64,000 nt of DNA, from contig JAVZOV010000001.1 of NCBI GenBank assembly GCA_038881895.1, positions 248,001 through 312,000 on the forward strand, written 5' to 3'. The translations under genes were made by a program, and so were the position numbers. The stretch is from Thermoprotei archaeon (GTDB lineage Archaea; Thermoproteota; Thermoprotei; Gearchaeales; WAQG01). The notes below the pieces were generated by a model. It saw nothing but the letters and a program-made list of their open reading frames with translations, was not told where the DNA came from and made no database searches. Positions 27,516 through 37,100 of the stretch are shown here, in pieces (positions within the stretch are counted from its first letter, which is position 1; the number at the start of each line of letters is the position of its first letter).

Positions 27516-28412
27516 TTATTTAGTTTTAGCTAGTTGCGCATAAGTCTCCCACTGTTCATCAACCCATTTTTGTAATATTTTTATATCATCGTCGGTCATG
27601 CTTGAAAATCTACCCTGTACTTTTATGTACTGCTCTACTGGTTTTCTTCTCTTTTTATCCAGGAGCATCTTGCTTATTCCTGTTAATCTAAATTCTCCAT
27701 TTTCTATCTCATATAATGGCCATAATCCTGTTTCTACTGCTAATTTTGCTATTTCGACTGTTTTGTCTGTAGGAATTTTCCATCCTGGTGGACAGGGTGC
27801 ATGTAGATGTAAGTACTTTAATCCTCTATACGTTTTTGCCTTTTTCAATTTATCATAAAAGTCTATAGGATATGCTATTGATGCTGTTGCAACATAAGGT
27901 ATTCTGTGTGCTGCCATTATCATTGGAACGTCTTTTTTGAACTCTCTTTTTCCAGTCCATGTGGTTGTCGTCCATGCTCCGAAGGGTGTTGCTCCACTCC
28001 TCTGAATACCTGTATTCATGTATGCTTCATTATCATAACATACGTAGATGAAATCATCACCTCTTTCTGCTGCTCCACTAAGTGCTTGTATTCCTATGTC
28101 TGCTGTTCCCCCATCTCCTGCCCATACAAGGACTGTAGTTTCTTTATCTCCTTTATATTCTAATGCCGCTGCTATTCCCGATGCTGTTGAAGCGGCTGCA
28201 GCAAATGCAATGTTTAATAATGGTACTCCTATTGAAACATACGGGTATGGACTTTGTATTATTGATGTACATCCTGCTGGTACAACCATTATTACTTTTG
28301 GTCCCAATGCTTTTAGTGCCATTCTTAATCCTATTGTAAAACCACATCCTGGACATGCTGCGGTGCCCGGTAGTAGGTATTCTTCTCTAGGAATTTCTCT
28401 TATTGATGTCAT
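27516..28412 (-). CDS. porB: Pyruvate:ferredoxin oxidoreductase, beta subunit
   Basis: 298 residues. Cluster cysteines CPGCG near the N-terminus, the thiamine-diphosphate motif GDGGTADIGIQALSGAAERG with later NEAYMNTGIQRS, and the LHLHAPCPPGWK cysteine are all present; these are typical of the pyruvate-type enzyme rather than 2-oxoglutarate or indolepyruvate forms. It binds TPP and one 4Fe-4S cluster and oxidatively decarboxylates pyruvate to acetyl-CoA. It begins the base after porA ends, with a GGAGGTG Shine-Dalgarno. Last gene of porGDAB. Confidence 0.95.
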   Translation of the reverse strand: MTSIREIPREEYLLPGTAACPGCGFTIGLRMALKALGPKVIMVVPAGCTSIIQSPYPYVSIGVPLLNIAFAAAASTASGIAAALEYKGDKETTVLVWAGDGGTADIGIQALSGAAERGDDFIYVCYDNEAYMNTGIQRSGATPFGAWTTTTWTGKREFKKDVPMIMAAHRIPYVATASIAYPIDFYDKLKKAKTYRGLKYLHLHAPCPPGWKIPTDKTVEIAKLAVETGLWPLYEIENGEFRLTGISKMLLDKKRRKPVEQYIKVQGRFSSMTDDDIKILQKWVDEQWETYAQLAKTK

Positions 28413-29600
28413 TCAGAGCACCTCCCTTCTAAGGTTGATCCATTCTATACCTGGCTCTTCATCTTTTTCTAATATTTCATAACCTCTCTTGAACATTGAT
28501 ATGAAATTTTGGAGTGTTATGTCACGTCCTCCTAGTCCTGCTATAAACCCGTGCACTAGGGGTTGTTTTTTCATTGTTTGAAATACCCCCTTTACTTCGT
28601 TCAATAATATTCCACCTATTCCTGGTGATAAGTTTCTATCTACTACTATGAGAACTTTTGAATTGTGTGCTGCTTGTCTGAGTTCTTCTGATGGGAACGG
28701 TCTTATTACACGTAATCTTATCACACCGGTTTTGTATCCTTCTGCTCTAAGTATATCAGCTGCCTCTTTTGCATCACCAGACGGTGATCCTATTGTTATC
28801 ATGTTTACATCCGCATCTGTGCACTTATAACAGTCTATCAGATCTCCGTGGTATTTTCCTGTGAGTTTTGCCCATTGATTCGCTGCATCTTTTATTACTG
28901 ATTTTGCGTCTGTCATTGCTTTATAAAGAAGATACCTGAACTCCATATACCATTCTGGATATGTAAGGCTTCCATGCGTTATTGGGTTGTTTGGATCTAG
29001 GATAAATGATCTTTTGCTTTCTTGCGCAAGAAAATTGTCCACAAGCTCTTGGTCCGGTATCTCAACTGGTGTTGTTGTGTGTGAGAGTATGAATGCGTCC
29101 ATTCCTATCATAACCGGTAATAGAACGTTTTCGTTTTCTGCGATTCTGTATGCCTGTATTATTGTATCAAGGACTTCTTGATTATTTTCAGCCATGAATA
29201 CTATCCATCCAGTATCTCTCTCTAATAGTATATCCGTATGTTCATCCCAAATACTCCATGGTGGTGCAAAGGCTCGAGTCACTACTGGCATTACTATTGG
29301 CAATCGTGCTCCTGAAGCCCAAATAACCATTTCATGCATGTATGCTAATCCGTGTGATGATGTTGCTGTGAATGCTCGAAGTCCTGTGGATGCCGCACCT
29401 ATGCATGCTGCGAGTGCGCTATGTTCTGATTCAACCCTAATAAATTTTGCGTTTAATTCACCGATTTCTACCATTTGTGCTAATCGTTCTACTATAACAG
29501 TTTGTGGTGTTATAGGGTATGCTGATATGAACTGAACTTTTGAAAGTTTTGCACCATAGGCTGCTGCATGATTACCATTTATAACTAATGTTTGCGCCAT
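28413..29600 (-). CDS. porA: Pyruvate:ferredoxin oxidoreductase, alpha subunit
   Basis: 395 residues, the usual length for the archaeal four-subunit enzyme. NGNHAAAYGAKLSKVQFISAYPITPQT at the N-terminus and the substrate-proximal ESEHSALAACIGAASTGLRAFTATSSHGL are diagnostic, and the C-terminal domain has LIVVDRNLSPGIGGILLNEVKG. It shapes the active site with PorB. The gene starts 2 bases after porD and is translationally coupled to it. Confidence 0.96.
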   Translation of the reverse strand: MAQTLVINGNHAAAYGAKLSKVQFISAYPITPQTVIVERLAQMVEIGELNAKFIRVESEHSALAACIGAASTGLRAFTATSSHGLAYMHEMVIWASGARLPIVMPVVTRAFAPPWSIWDEHTDILLERDTGWIVFMAENNQEVLDTIIQAYRIAENENVLLPVMIGMDAFILSHTTTPVEIPDQELVDNFLAQESKRSFILDPNNPITHGSLTYPEWYMEFRYLLYKAMTDAKSVIKDAANQWAKLTGKYHGDLIDCYKCTDADVNMITIGSPSGDAKEAADILRAEGYKTGVIRLRVIRPFPSEELRQAAHNSKVLIVVDRNLSPGIGGILLNEVKGVFQTMKKQPLVHGFIAGLGGRDITLQNFISMFKRGYEILEKDEEPGIEWINLRREVL

Positions 29601-29602
29601 TC

Positions 29603-29866
29603 TTATTCCTCCTCAACCATATCAATAGCTTTAAAGGGACAAACGTTAGCACATATTCCACAACCTTTACAATACTCATATTCTATTAGTACTTTATCTT
29701 TTTCAGTTCTTGCTATAGAACTTTCTGGGCAGTACATCCAACATATGAGACAATCTTTACATTTGTCATAATTAATTATGGGTTTCGCTGTCCTCCATGA
29801 ACCAGTTTTACCTGATGCACCTATGGCAGGGCGTGAGATTGGTGTTAACGGTATTTTAATGCTCAT
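29603..29866 (-). CDS. porD: Pyruvate:ferredoxin oxidoreductase, delta (ferredoxin-like) subunit
   Basis: 87 residues with two 4Fe-4S sites: CKDCLICWMYCPES and CKGCGICANVCPFKA. The N-terminal PLTPISRPAIGASGKTGSWRT segment is the standard delta-subunit leader. It passes electrons from the TPP centre to ferredoxin. It overlaps porG by 4 bases (ATGA). Confidence 0.96.
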   Translation of the reverse strand: MSIKIPLTPISRPAIGASGKTGSWRTAKPIINYDKCKDCLICWMYCPESSIARTEKDKVLIEYEYCKGCGICANVCPFKAIDMVEEE

Positions 29867-30420
29867 AGTTTTATCACATCCTCATATGCCATTAATGCTG
29901 CTTTAGCGTTTGATTCGCCTATGTTTCCTTTCCATGTATCTTTAATTGCTCTTACTAATGATTCGATTTTTATTATATTCGTTGCTTTTACTACAGCGCC
30001 CAGGATCCCTGTATTTACTGTTGGCCATCCAGCAGCTACTAGATTTAGTTTTATTGCTATCTTTGTTGCATTCACTGTATATACTGTTCCATGTTCTAGT
30101 TTTAGTGGTTCGATTTCTTTTCCTCCGGTGTTTATTATGATAGCGCCGTTTTTTCTAAGTCCGCTTGTTACATTTATCAGCTTAAGTATTGAAGGATCTA
30201 AGACGACTACCACATCGGATTCATAAATTTGATAGTGAACCTTTAATGGTCTATCTGAAATTCTTGCATACGCAGCTACAGGTGCGCCCCTACGTTCAGC
30301 GCCGAAGAATGGGTATGATTGACCCCATTTGTCTTCCAAATAAGCAGCCTTTACGAGAAGATCTGCAGCAGTCACGACGCCTTGACCGCCTCTTCCATGA
30401 AACCTAAACTCAACTAGCAT
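29863..30420 (-). CDS. porG: Pyruvate:ferredoxin oxidoreductase, gamma subunit
   Basis: 185 residues from ATG at 30420. The longer frame upstream is rejected because MLVEFRFHGRGGQGVVTAA is the family N-terminus and a GAGGGTAAGG ribosome site sits just before this ATG. GAERRGAPVAAYARIS and DVVVVLDPSIL are further family marks. First gene of the porGDAB operon; gene order gamma-delta-alpha-beta is the archaeal arrangement. An A/T-rich TTAAATATTTA element at 30457-30466 (minus strand) is well placed as the TATA box. Confidence 0.95.
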   Translation of the reverse strand: MLVEFRFHGRGGQGVVTAADLLVKAAYLEDKWGQSYPFFGAERRGAPVAAYARISDRPLKVHYQIYESDVVVVLDPSILKLINVTSGLRKNGAIIINTGGKEIEPLKLEHGTVYTVNATKIAIKLNLVAAGWPTVNTGILGAVVKATNIIKIESLVRAIKDTWKGNIGESNAKAALMAYEDVIKL

Positions 30421-30455
30421 TACCTTACCCTCAAGGTATATAAAAAAATGGTGAA

Positions 30456-30467
30456 ATAAATATTTAA
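30456..30467 (-). promoter_or_regulatory. Probable TATA box of the porGDAB operon
   Basis: The palindromic A/T stretch AAATATTTA lies about 27 bases before the predicted transcript start, which leaves a leader of about a dozen bases holding the GAGGG ribosome site of porG. Placement fits archaeal TBP/TFB promoters; no experimental start is known here. Confidence 0.5.
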
Positions 30468-30576
30468 CGTGATGATGTATTAAAATTAATATTAAAATGT
30501 CATACAATATTAATAAAATTAATTCTAAATATCTGATATTGCAAAACAAAAAGTTTTACAAAAATTTTGTAGACTG

Positions 30577-30879
30577 TTAGAATGTTGGTTGATGTACTGA
30601 TCGTTCCACTGCAAAACTTACTACCATTGAGACTGCGAATAACAATATTGAAATGAACCATGAAGGTATTATTAAAGCTTCAGCTGCTGGAAATGGGAAA
30701 TAGTCGAGTATTGTTGGGCCTGCGTTTACTGCATCTTGTACCGCTGATAGGAGTGTATACATTACACCACCTAAGCCTAATGTTATTCCAAACGCTTTGG
30801 TTTTCATCTGTAGGATTGCTCCTATTACAGCGAATGCTGTTATCCAAAACACCATGTTTATCAGATACGTATCGATCAT
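30577..30879 (-). CDS. Small membrane protein, three predicted helices
   Basis: 100 residues with three hydrophobic helices (about 5-25, 30-50, 67-90) and short loops. A GGTG ribosome site sits just before the ATG. I recognise no family. The gene lies 156 bases upstream of porG on the same strand; the por operon seems to have its own promoter, so a functional link is not implied. Its hydrophobic composition and good codon pattern support a real gene. Confidence 0.6.
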   Translation of the reverse strand: MIDTYLINMVFWITAFAVIGAILQMKTKAFGITLGLGGVMYTLLSAVQDAVNAGPTILDYFPFPAAEALIIPSWFISILLFAVSMVVSFAVERSVHQPTF

Positions 30880-31079
30880 TTTTTACACCAAAGTTTATTT
30901 GCCCGATGAAGTTATATATTCTAGTGTATCTAATAATTAGCAAAAATGTGCAACGATGCGATCTTTAAATGTTTATTGTTTTCTCATGTTTCATTTCTAG
31001 AATTCATAATGAAAGTTAATTTTCCGATAAGTTTTTTAGACTATTGCACTAAATATTTGTTAAGGAGAGGATACAGCGC

Positions 31080-32105
31080 GTGTATAGGCTTAAATATGGT
31101 GGAGGATTGCTATTAGAATTAAATAATAAGAGGATTATTTTTGATCCAGTACAAGGTTTTAGTGGTGATTTGATTTTAATTTCACATGCACACTCTGATC
31201 ATATTAGAGGTATTAATGACAATGATAATTCTGTGTTAGTGTTGTCTCCCCCAACTATGGATATAATATTCCAAAGGAATAGGAAATTGCATAGAAGTGT
31301 TGATATTATTCAACCAAACGATTTTAAAAGTTATAATGATGTTATCATAGAAGCTTATAATGCTGGTCATGTTCTAGGTTCGTTGGAATTTTTATTAGAG
31401 TTTTATGATCTAAGAATTGGTTATACTGGTGATTTTAATATTTATGGTTCTATTGTTGATGATCCTGCTTATATAATGAGAGATCTAGATGTACTGGTAA
31501 TTGAGAGTACTTATGGTCGTCCGGATTATAACTTTCCTCCACGTTCTTTTATTTATGAGAAAATATTATCATGGATTGCCACTAACATTAAAGATGGACG
31601 CACAGTAGTTATTGGCGTATATCCACTAGGTAAAGCTCAGGAACTTACATACCTCCTTAATAAGGAATTTGGCAAAGTATTTGTTAGTGAAAAAATCCAC
31701 AATATTAATAAAGTGTTTGATAGACATAAGTTTAAGCTCAATTATAAGCTAATTGAACAGGGAATGAATTCAATTTTTGATGGCAGTGAACTTGTCATCG
31801 CAACAACATCAGAAGTATCTAAAATCGTTAATATGATAAATTTACAGAGTGCTAATAAAGCTGTGGGGTCAATATGTACTGGTTGGTCTTTAAACTATCA
31901 TAATTCTAACAATGGTGTTCAGTATTTTCCACTGAGTTCTCACTCTGATTTTAAGGGATTGTTGAAGTATGTTGAAATGTCTAGACCAAAGATGGTTTAC
32001 ACATTATATGGTTTTTCCTATGAGTTAGCAGAATATATAAATAGGAAACTTAATATAAAAGCGAAATCCTTAGACAGTAAAATTGAGGATTTTAGCTATT
32101 TCTGA
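31080..32105 (+). CDS. MBL-fold nuclease-like protein (COG1236-type exonuclease family)
   Basis: 341 residues from a GTG with an AAGGAGAGG ribosome site 9 bases upstream. Metallo-beta-lactamase motifs: motif 2 HAHSDHIRG (His36, His38, Asp40, His41), motif 3 GHVLGSLEF, motif 4 TGDFN and a later ESTYGRP. A C-terminal LSSHSDFKGLL contributes a further His. This is the pattern of the short beta-CASP relatives that process RNA or DNA ends. Compared with archaeal CPSF (about 640 residues with KH domains) it is short. It overlaps the convergent ATPase gene by 36 bases. Confidence 0.8.
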   Translation: MYRLKYGGGLLLELNNKRIIFDPVQGFSGDLILISHAHSDHIRGINDNDNSVLVLSPPTMDIIFQRNRKLHRSVDIIQPNDFKSYNDVIIEAYNAGHVLGSLEFLLEFYDLRIGYTGDFNIYGSIVDDPAYIMRDLDVLVIESTYGRPDYNFPPRSFIYEKILSWIATNIKDGRTVVIGVYPLGKAQELTYLLNKEFGKVFVSEKIHNINKVFDRHKFKLNYKLIEQGMNSIFDGSELVIATTSEVSKIVNMINLQSANKAVGSICTGWSLNYHNSNNGVQYFPLSSHSDFKGLLKYVEMSRPKMVYTLYGFSYELAEYINRKLNIKAKSLDSKIEDFSYF

Positions 32106-33011
32106 TTGTGTTTCTTCTGGTGTCTTTCTTGTATTGACTATGTACACATCAGTCATATTAAGTAATTTTTTAAAGAACGCTTCCCTTATGCGCTGTTTTC
32201 TTTCATCGTTAACTAAGAAATGAGGATTGCCATATCCTTGAGCTTTTAATAATTGTAATGCATCATCTAGTAAAGGTCTTATGATTATCCTTGGTTCATT
32301 TTGATCTCTGATTAAGATAATTGTTTTCTTAAGCGTTGTGAAGGGTAATATTCGGTACTTACCAACAACCCATCGAAGATCTACTATTGCTCTTCCTTTA
32401 TTGTCTAATTGAGCTTTTTCAACCAACATCTTATATTCGGGCCATATTGAAGCAACATCAGCCCTTATATAGAAGTTCTTTTCACTACTGAATGCTAAAA
32501 GGTTCTCTTCACCCCTCACAAAGAACCAGTCATCAGCTATTACTCTAACTTTTTCTCTTCTCATTAGACCATAGGTATGTGTCGTCTTACCTGCACCAGG
32601 AGCACCGAGTATTACTGTCCCTAACCCATCTATATCTACGCATGCACCATGTATTGAATATATTCCATGCTCATCCTCTAATACATCACCCGCTAAGCTT
32701 AACGCTATTGATTTAATCCAACCATAATAATCGAAGTTAAAAAGGAAAGCTGTCTTTGTGAAAGGATCATAGTATACACTATTTTCTGGATACTTGCTGT
32801 TGAATGTGACATAAAGTCTTGCATGACTACGTATTCTATCTGACATTGCATAGAAATTACGTCTCCAATTTTCATCAACCCAATCTAAATCTGTGAGAAG
32901 CTTTACTGCCACACCATATATATCAGCTTTTTCTTCATAAAGGATTTTAGACGAATAATTTTGAATCATCTCATCTTTTTCATTAACACTAATTATTTTC
33001 ACCTGATACAT
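32070..33011 (-). CDS. HprK-like P-loop ATPase/kinase
   Basis: 313 residues. A P-loop LGAPGAGKTTH at about 136-143 is followed by VIADDWFFVRGEE, the layout of HPr kinase-like proteins (Walker A, then a capturing Asp-Asp). A leading domain of about 130 residues has no recognised fold. Archaea lack HPr and the PTS, so a different protein or small-molecule substrate is likely. Both catalytic features are intact. It is convergent with the MBL-fold gene and shares its last 36 bases. Confidence 0.72.
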   Translation of the reverse strand: MYQVKIISVNEKDEMIQNYSSKILYEEKADIYGVAVKLLTDLDWVDENWRRNFYAMSDRIRSHARLYVTFNSKYPENSVYYDPFTKTAFLFNFDYYGWIKSIALSLAGDVLEDEHGIYSIHGACVDIDGLGTVILGAPGAGKTTHTYGLMRREKVRVIADDWFFVRGEENLLAFSSEKNFYIRADVASIWPEYKMLVEKAQLDNKGRAIVDLRWVVGKYRILPFTTLKKTIILIRDQNEPRIIIRPLLDDALQLLKAQGYGNPHFLVNDERKQRIREAFFKKLLNMTDVYIVNTRKTPEETQSEIAKILNFTV

Positions 33012-33069
33012 TAGCCAATCACAATAATATTATCACGCACTATAATAAATTAATATTGATGAATCAATT

Positions 33070-33247
33070 GACACTCTCCTCGACTGAAGTCGAGAGATTC
33101 TCGGTTCTTTAGGACTAATCCCTTCATCATACCGAGTTCTGGAATTTGCAAAACCAGCCCCTGCCATGGACATGTAGCCCATAGCCCGCTTGAGAACGAC
33201 TCGCTCAAAAATTAGGCGTTCATCCCATGATTAAAATCATGGGCTTT
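33070..33247 (-). mobile_element. Decayed IS200/IS605-like element, internally deleted (copy B)
   Basis: The clearest copy. On the minus strand: a terminal hairpin CCCATGATT/AATCATGGG (33224-33243) then GATGAA; about 20 bases later an open frame for the last about 45 residues of a TnpB-like protein (GYMSMAGAGFANSRTRYDE and EPRISRLQSRR); then the right end with a perfect stem CTCGAC/GTCGAG (33079-33094) and GAGAGTGTCAATTG. LE, deleted middle and RE match an IS605-derived non-autonomous element. The omega-RNA-bearing right end is intact. The LE hairpin also encodes the end of the adjacent nuclease gene. Confidence 0.7.
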
Positions 33248-33859
33248 CTGCAATGTCTTAGGTAATTTTATTGGTATGTGTTCGATTTCATCCATGTAAT
33301 CCTCAAATTTATCTATAAAGTCTTGTAGTTGATATAATGTTACAATCGGAATTCCTGCAACATATTCTGGTACACTCTTTGGTGGTATAACTATTACTGG
33401 TATTAATATTATTATTGATTTGTTTGATATTAGTGGTGCTAAGATCTTTCCTGCGATATTTTTGAAGAGTAACATTTTTGATAAATGATTATTCACGATA
33501 CGTGATATATTGCCTGATATTCTAGTTTTTATCCAATGTTTGCATTCTATTACGTGTACATATTTATCCCTAATTGCAATAATATCAATCTCATTTCTTT
33601 TATTTTGTAATGTAAAGTGAAGGTTTCTTATGGTAAAGAAATTGTTTAATTCATAAACTCCAGCTACTATGAGTTCAAAATTCTGCCATGTTAGTATTTC
33701 TAATATTTCGTTAAGCTGAAATCCATTCCGTAATGCAGTACTTACTATCAATGCTGGATTGCTTTCATCAGTTATTCCTAATATTTCTAGGTCATTTTTA
33801 TTTAAAGTTCTTTTTAATGCTAAATCCCAGAGTACTTTTCTAATTAAATCATTTAGCAT
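33212..33859 (-). CDS. PD-(D/E)XK nuclease-like protein with a C-terminus supplied by an insertion element
   Basis: 215 residues from ATG at 33859 (MLNDLIRKVLW); an upstream in-frame ATG at 33961 is less likely. The nuclease core reads NEIDIIAIRDKYVHVIECKHW: Asp, then E-x-K, as in archaeal Holliday-junction/Mrr-type restriction-like folds. The leading helical domain is unrecognised. The final eleven or so residues (KAHDFNHGMNA) and the stop codon are read from the terminal hairpin of the IS-like copy B, so the native end of the gene was displaced. Function cannot be assigned beyond nucleic-acid cleavage. Confidence 0.65.
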   Translation of the reverse strand: MLNDLIRKVLWDLALKRTLNKNDLEILGITDESNPALIVSTALRNGFQLNEILEILTWQNFELIVAGVYELNNFFTIRNLHFTLQNKRNEIDIIAIRDKYVHVIECKHWIKTRISGNISRIVNNHLSKMLLFKNIAGKILAPLISNKSIIILIPVIVIPPKSVPEYVAGIPIVTLYQLQDFIDKFEDYMDEIEHIPIKLPKTLQKAHDFNHGMNA

Positions 33860-34127
33860 TGTTTTGAATATGTTTTTATAAAATAAAAAATTATTTCTCG
33901 TTCCTCTTTTTGCAATAGATAGCGGTTTTGGGGTAGTTAGGTTAAATGGAGACTTGTTCATGTTTGGACTGACTTCTTCTCTGCTCTAAATAAAGGCTTT
34001 CAGTTGTAAACTCTGTTGGTCGTGTGGCGACCTATAAATATAAATTGATAGAGATTTCTCTCACACAAACTGATCCTAGTTAAAGAAAGGGTATGCAAAA
34101 GAATTTGTCAAGAAGACTGATGAATCC

Positions 34128-37100
34128 CTAAGAGCTGCTTAATTCATGATCGCTTAAACTTTTGAGTACAGGATTTTCTCTTACAAGCGAAACACCGACG
34201 ATATATGTATCGTTCTCTATTTCCCATTCTTGTATTAGGTTCATTTTTTTGCTTGGTTTTCTCAGTGAGATTCTGAGACTTTGTGCTCGGGCTTCACTTG
34301 TTATGTATTTTCTTGTTTTGCGGAGTAATTCGGCTTCATCTTGGCTTGGAACTGCTATATGAACTTTAATGAAAGCGTCTACTGGCAGATTAAGTTGTTT
34401 TCGCATTGTTTGTATTCTTCTCACTATTTCTCTTGCTAAGGCTTCAGCTTCAAGTTCTTTTGGTATTATTAAATCAATATATACCCATCCTCCATAGAAT
34501 TGCCCTACTGCAAAGTTGCCAGAAACTTTCTCCTCAAATATAAGCATTTCTTTATCAAGTTTAACGATTCCTTTTTTGGTATTAATTTCTATGAACCCAT
34601 TTTTGTTTATAGTGTCCAATATTTCCCATCCGTTCATGCTCTTTAGTGCTTCGATTACTTGGTTTACATCTTCTCTAAGTATAGGTCCGGCCTTTGAAAG
34701 GTTAAGCTTAGCCTCTATTATTTTTAATTCTTTCTCAACCTCTTCACTCTGTGCTAGGAGGATGTTTTTAGTATTCACCTGTGTTTTTAGCATGTTCTCA
34801 TAGGTTTTTATAGTATCCAATACTTCGCTCTGTTTAGAGACTATTATAATTCTTTGGACTGGTTTTCTTAATTTCATGCCCTTCATTTGTCTTGCCATAC
34901 TTGATGCTGTTACAATTTGTTTTGCTATATCCATTAATTTTTCAAGTTTCTCATCTATCAAATCTTCACGAGCGGAAGGCCAATCTAACATATGGACACT
35001 GAGTGGTAATTGTGCATTTTTGAACATTGATTGATAGATCTTCTCTGTTATAAATGGCACATAAGGTGCAAGTAATCTCAATGATCCTTCTAATGCTGTA
35101 TATAGTGTTGCATATGCGGCAAGTTTGTCAGGATCGTTAGGTTCTATCCAAACTCTTCTTCGTATTAATTTCACGTACCATCGGCTGACATCTTCTACTA
35201 GGAAGTTTATTATTGTTCTAACAGCATCATGTATTCTACCCTCCTCCATACTCTCTGTCATGTATTTTATGACTCTCTGATACTTTGATAATAACCATTT
35301 ATCCTCATTACGTAGATATTCCCTTAAGCGATCTATATTGTTGGTTGTTGGGTCAAATTTATCAAGATTCATGTATAATGATGCGAAATAGAATGTGTTC
35401 CATATTATGCTCAATGTTCTGAATGCTTCTTTTACACCATTTATCGAAAACCTTAGGTCTTCCCATATGACATTTGATAGTTCGAATAATCGTAATGCAT
35501 CACGACCATATTTTGGAATCACATCATCAGGATTGATTACATTACCCAAGCTTTTGTGCATTGCTCTGCCAGTCTCATCGAGTCCAAATCCGTGCATTAC
35601 TACTTGACGATAGATCGGCACATCCCATGTGATGTATCCAGATGTGAAAAGGGAATAAAACCATCCCCTGATTTGATCTTGACCCTCTATTATTAAATCA
35701 ACTGGTTTCAGATATTCCCAGTCTTCCTTTTTTGATGGATACTTTAAACTAGCCCATGGAGCCACGCCTGAATCTATCCATACATCGATAACATCAGGTA
35801 CTCTCTTTGCTGGATTGCCGCATCTTGGGCATTTCAATACTACCTTATCAACCCATGGTCTATGTAAGTCTATTGGTTCATCTGGTATTGATATGGCCAG
35901 ACTCTTTAGTTCATCAAGTGAACCTATTACTGTACTATATCCGCACGTTTCACACTTCCATATTGGTAATGGGATTCCCCAATATCTTTGTCTTGAGATA
36001 GCCCAATCGTGTGCATTTCTTAACCATGGTTTGAATCTAGTTTCAAGAGCCCATTGTGGAATCCATGCTGGTTGATCTGACAACTTAACTAATTCATCCT
36101 TAATTTTGCTCACGGTAATAAACCACTGTTTAGATAATCTTTGTATCAATGGTGTTTTGCATCGCCAACAGTGTGGATATCTGTGAACTATTTTACCGGT
36201 ATACAGTAATGCTCCTCTCTCTTTCAAATCCTCAATTATTATCTTATCAGCATCTTTAACGTACATTCCAGAATAACGTCCAGCCTCAGGTGTGAATAAC
36301 CCGGCATCATCAACAGGGCTCAATGCAGGAAGCTTATATTTCATACCGACTTCAAAGTCTTCTCTACCGTGACCAGGTGCAGAGTGAACAAGTCCTGTTC
36401 CTTCCTCCATACTTACATATTCTTCGCTTAATACAACTTTATGAATAAGATCTGATTGTATTGGAATAAGATCTCTAAGTGGATGTTCATATGAAACACC
36501 TTCAAGTTTTGAACCTGGGAACTCCTCAATTATTTCCAGAGTTATTCCAGTTTCTTTTTCAACAGGTTCAAGTCTCTTCTTTGCAAGGATTAGTGTTTCT
36601 CCTGTTTTTTTATCTTTGACTTTTACGTATGTTTCTTTTGGATGAACCATTACTGCTACATTACCTGGTAATGTCCATGGTGTAGTTGTCCATATAAGGA
36701 GATCTGCATTCATTTCTTTTGCTTTAAATTTTACGTATATTGATGGGTCTTCTACTTCTCTGTACTCTTCTGTTACTTCATATCCAGAAAGCACTGTTTG
36801 GCATCTCGGGCACCAGAAGACAACTTTTTCACCATGCTCTAGTAATCCTTTTTCTGAGCTTCTTTTTATAAAAAGCCATGCAGCTTCTATGTATTCATTT
36901 TCTATTGTTCTATAAGGATGTTCCCAATCCATCCAAACCCCTAATTCCTTGAACTGTTTTTCCTGTATCTTTAGATTTTTTAAAGCCCATTCTCTACATT
37001 CATTAACAAACTTTTCTACACCAAGTTTTAAAATATCACGCTTAGTTTTTAGTCCCAGGTTCTTTTCAACTTGCACTTCTATGGGTAACCCGTGCATATC

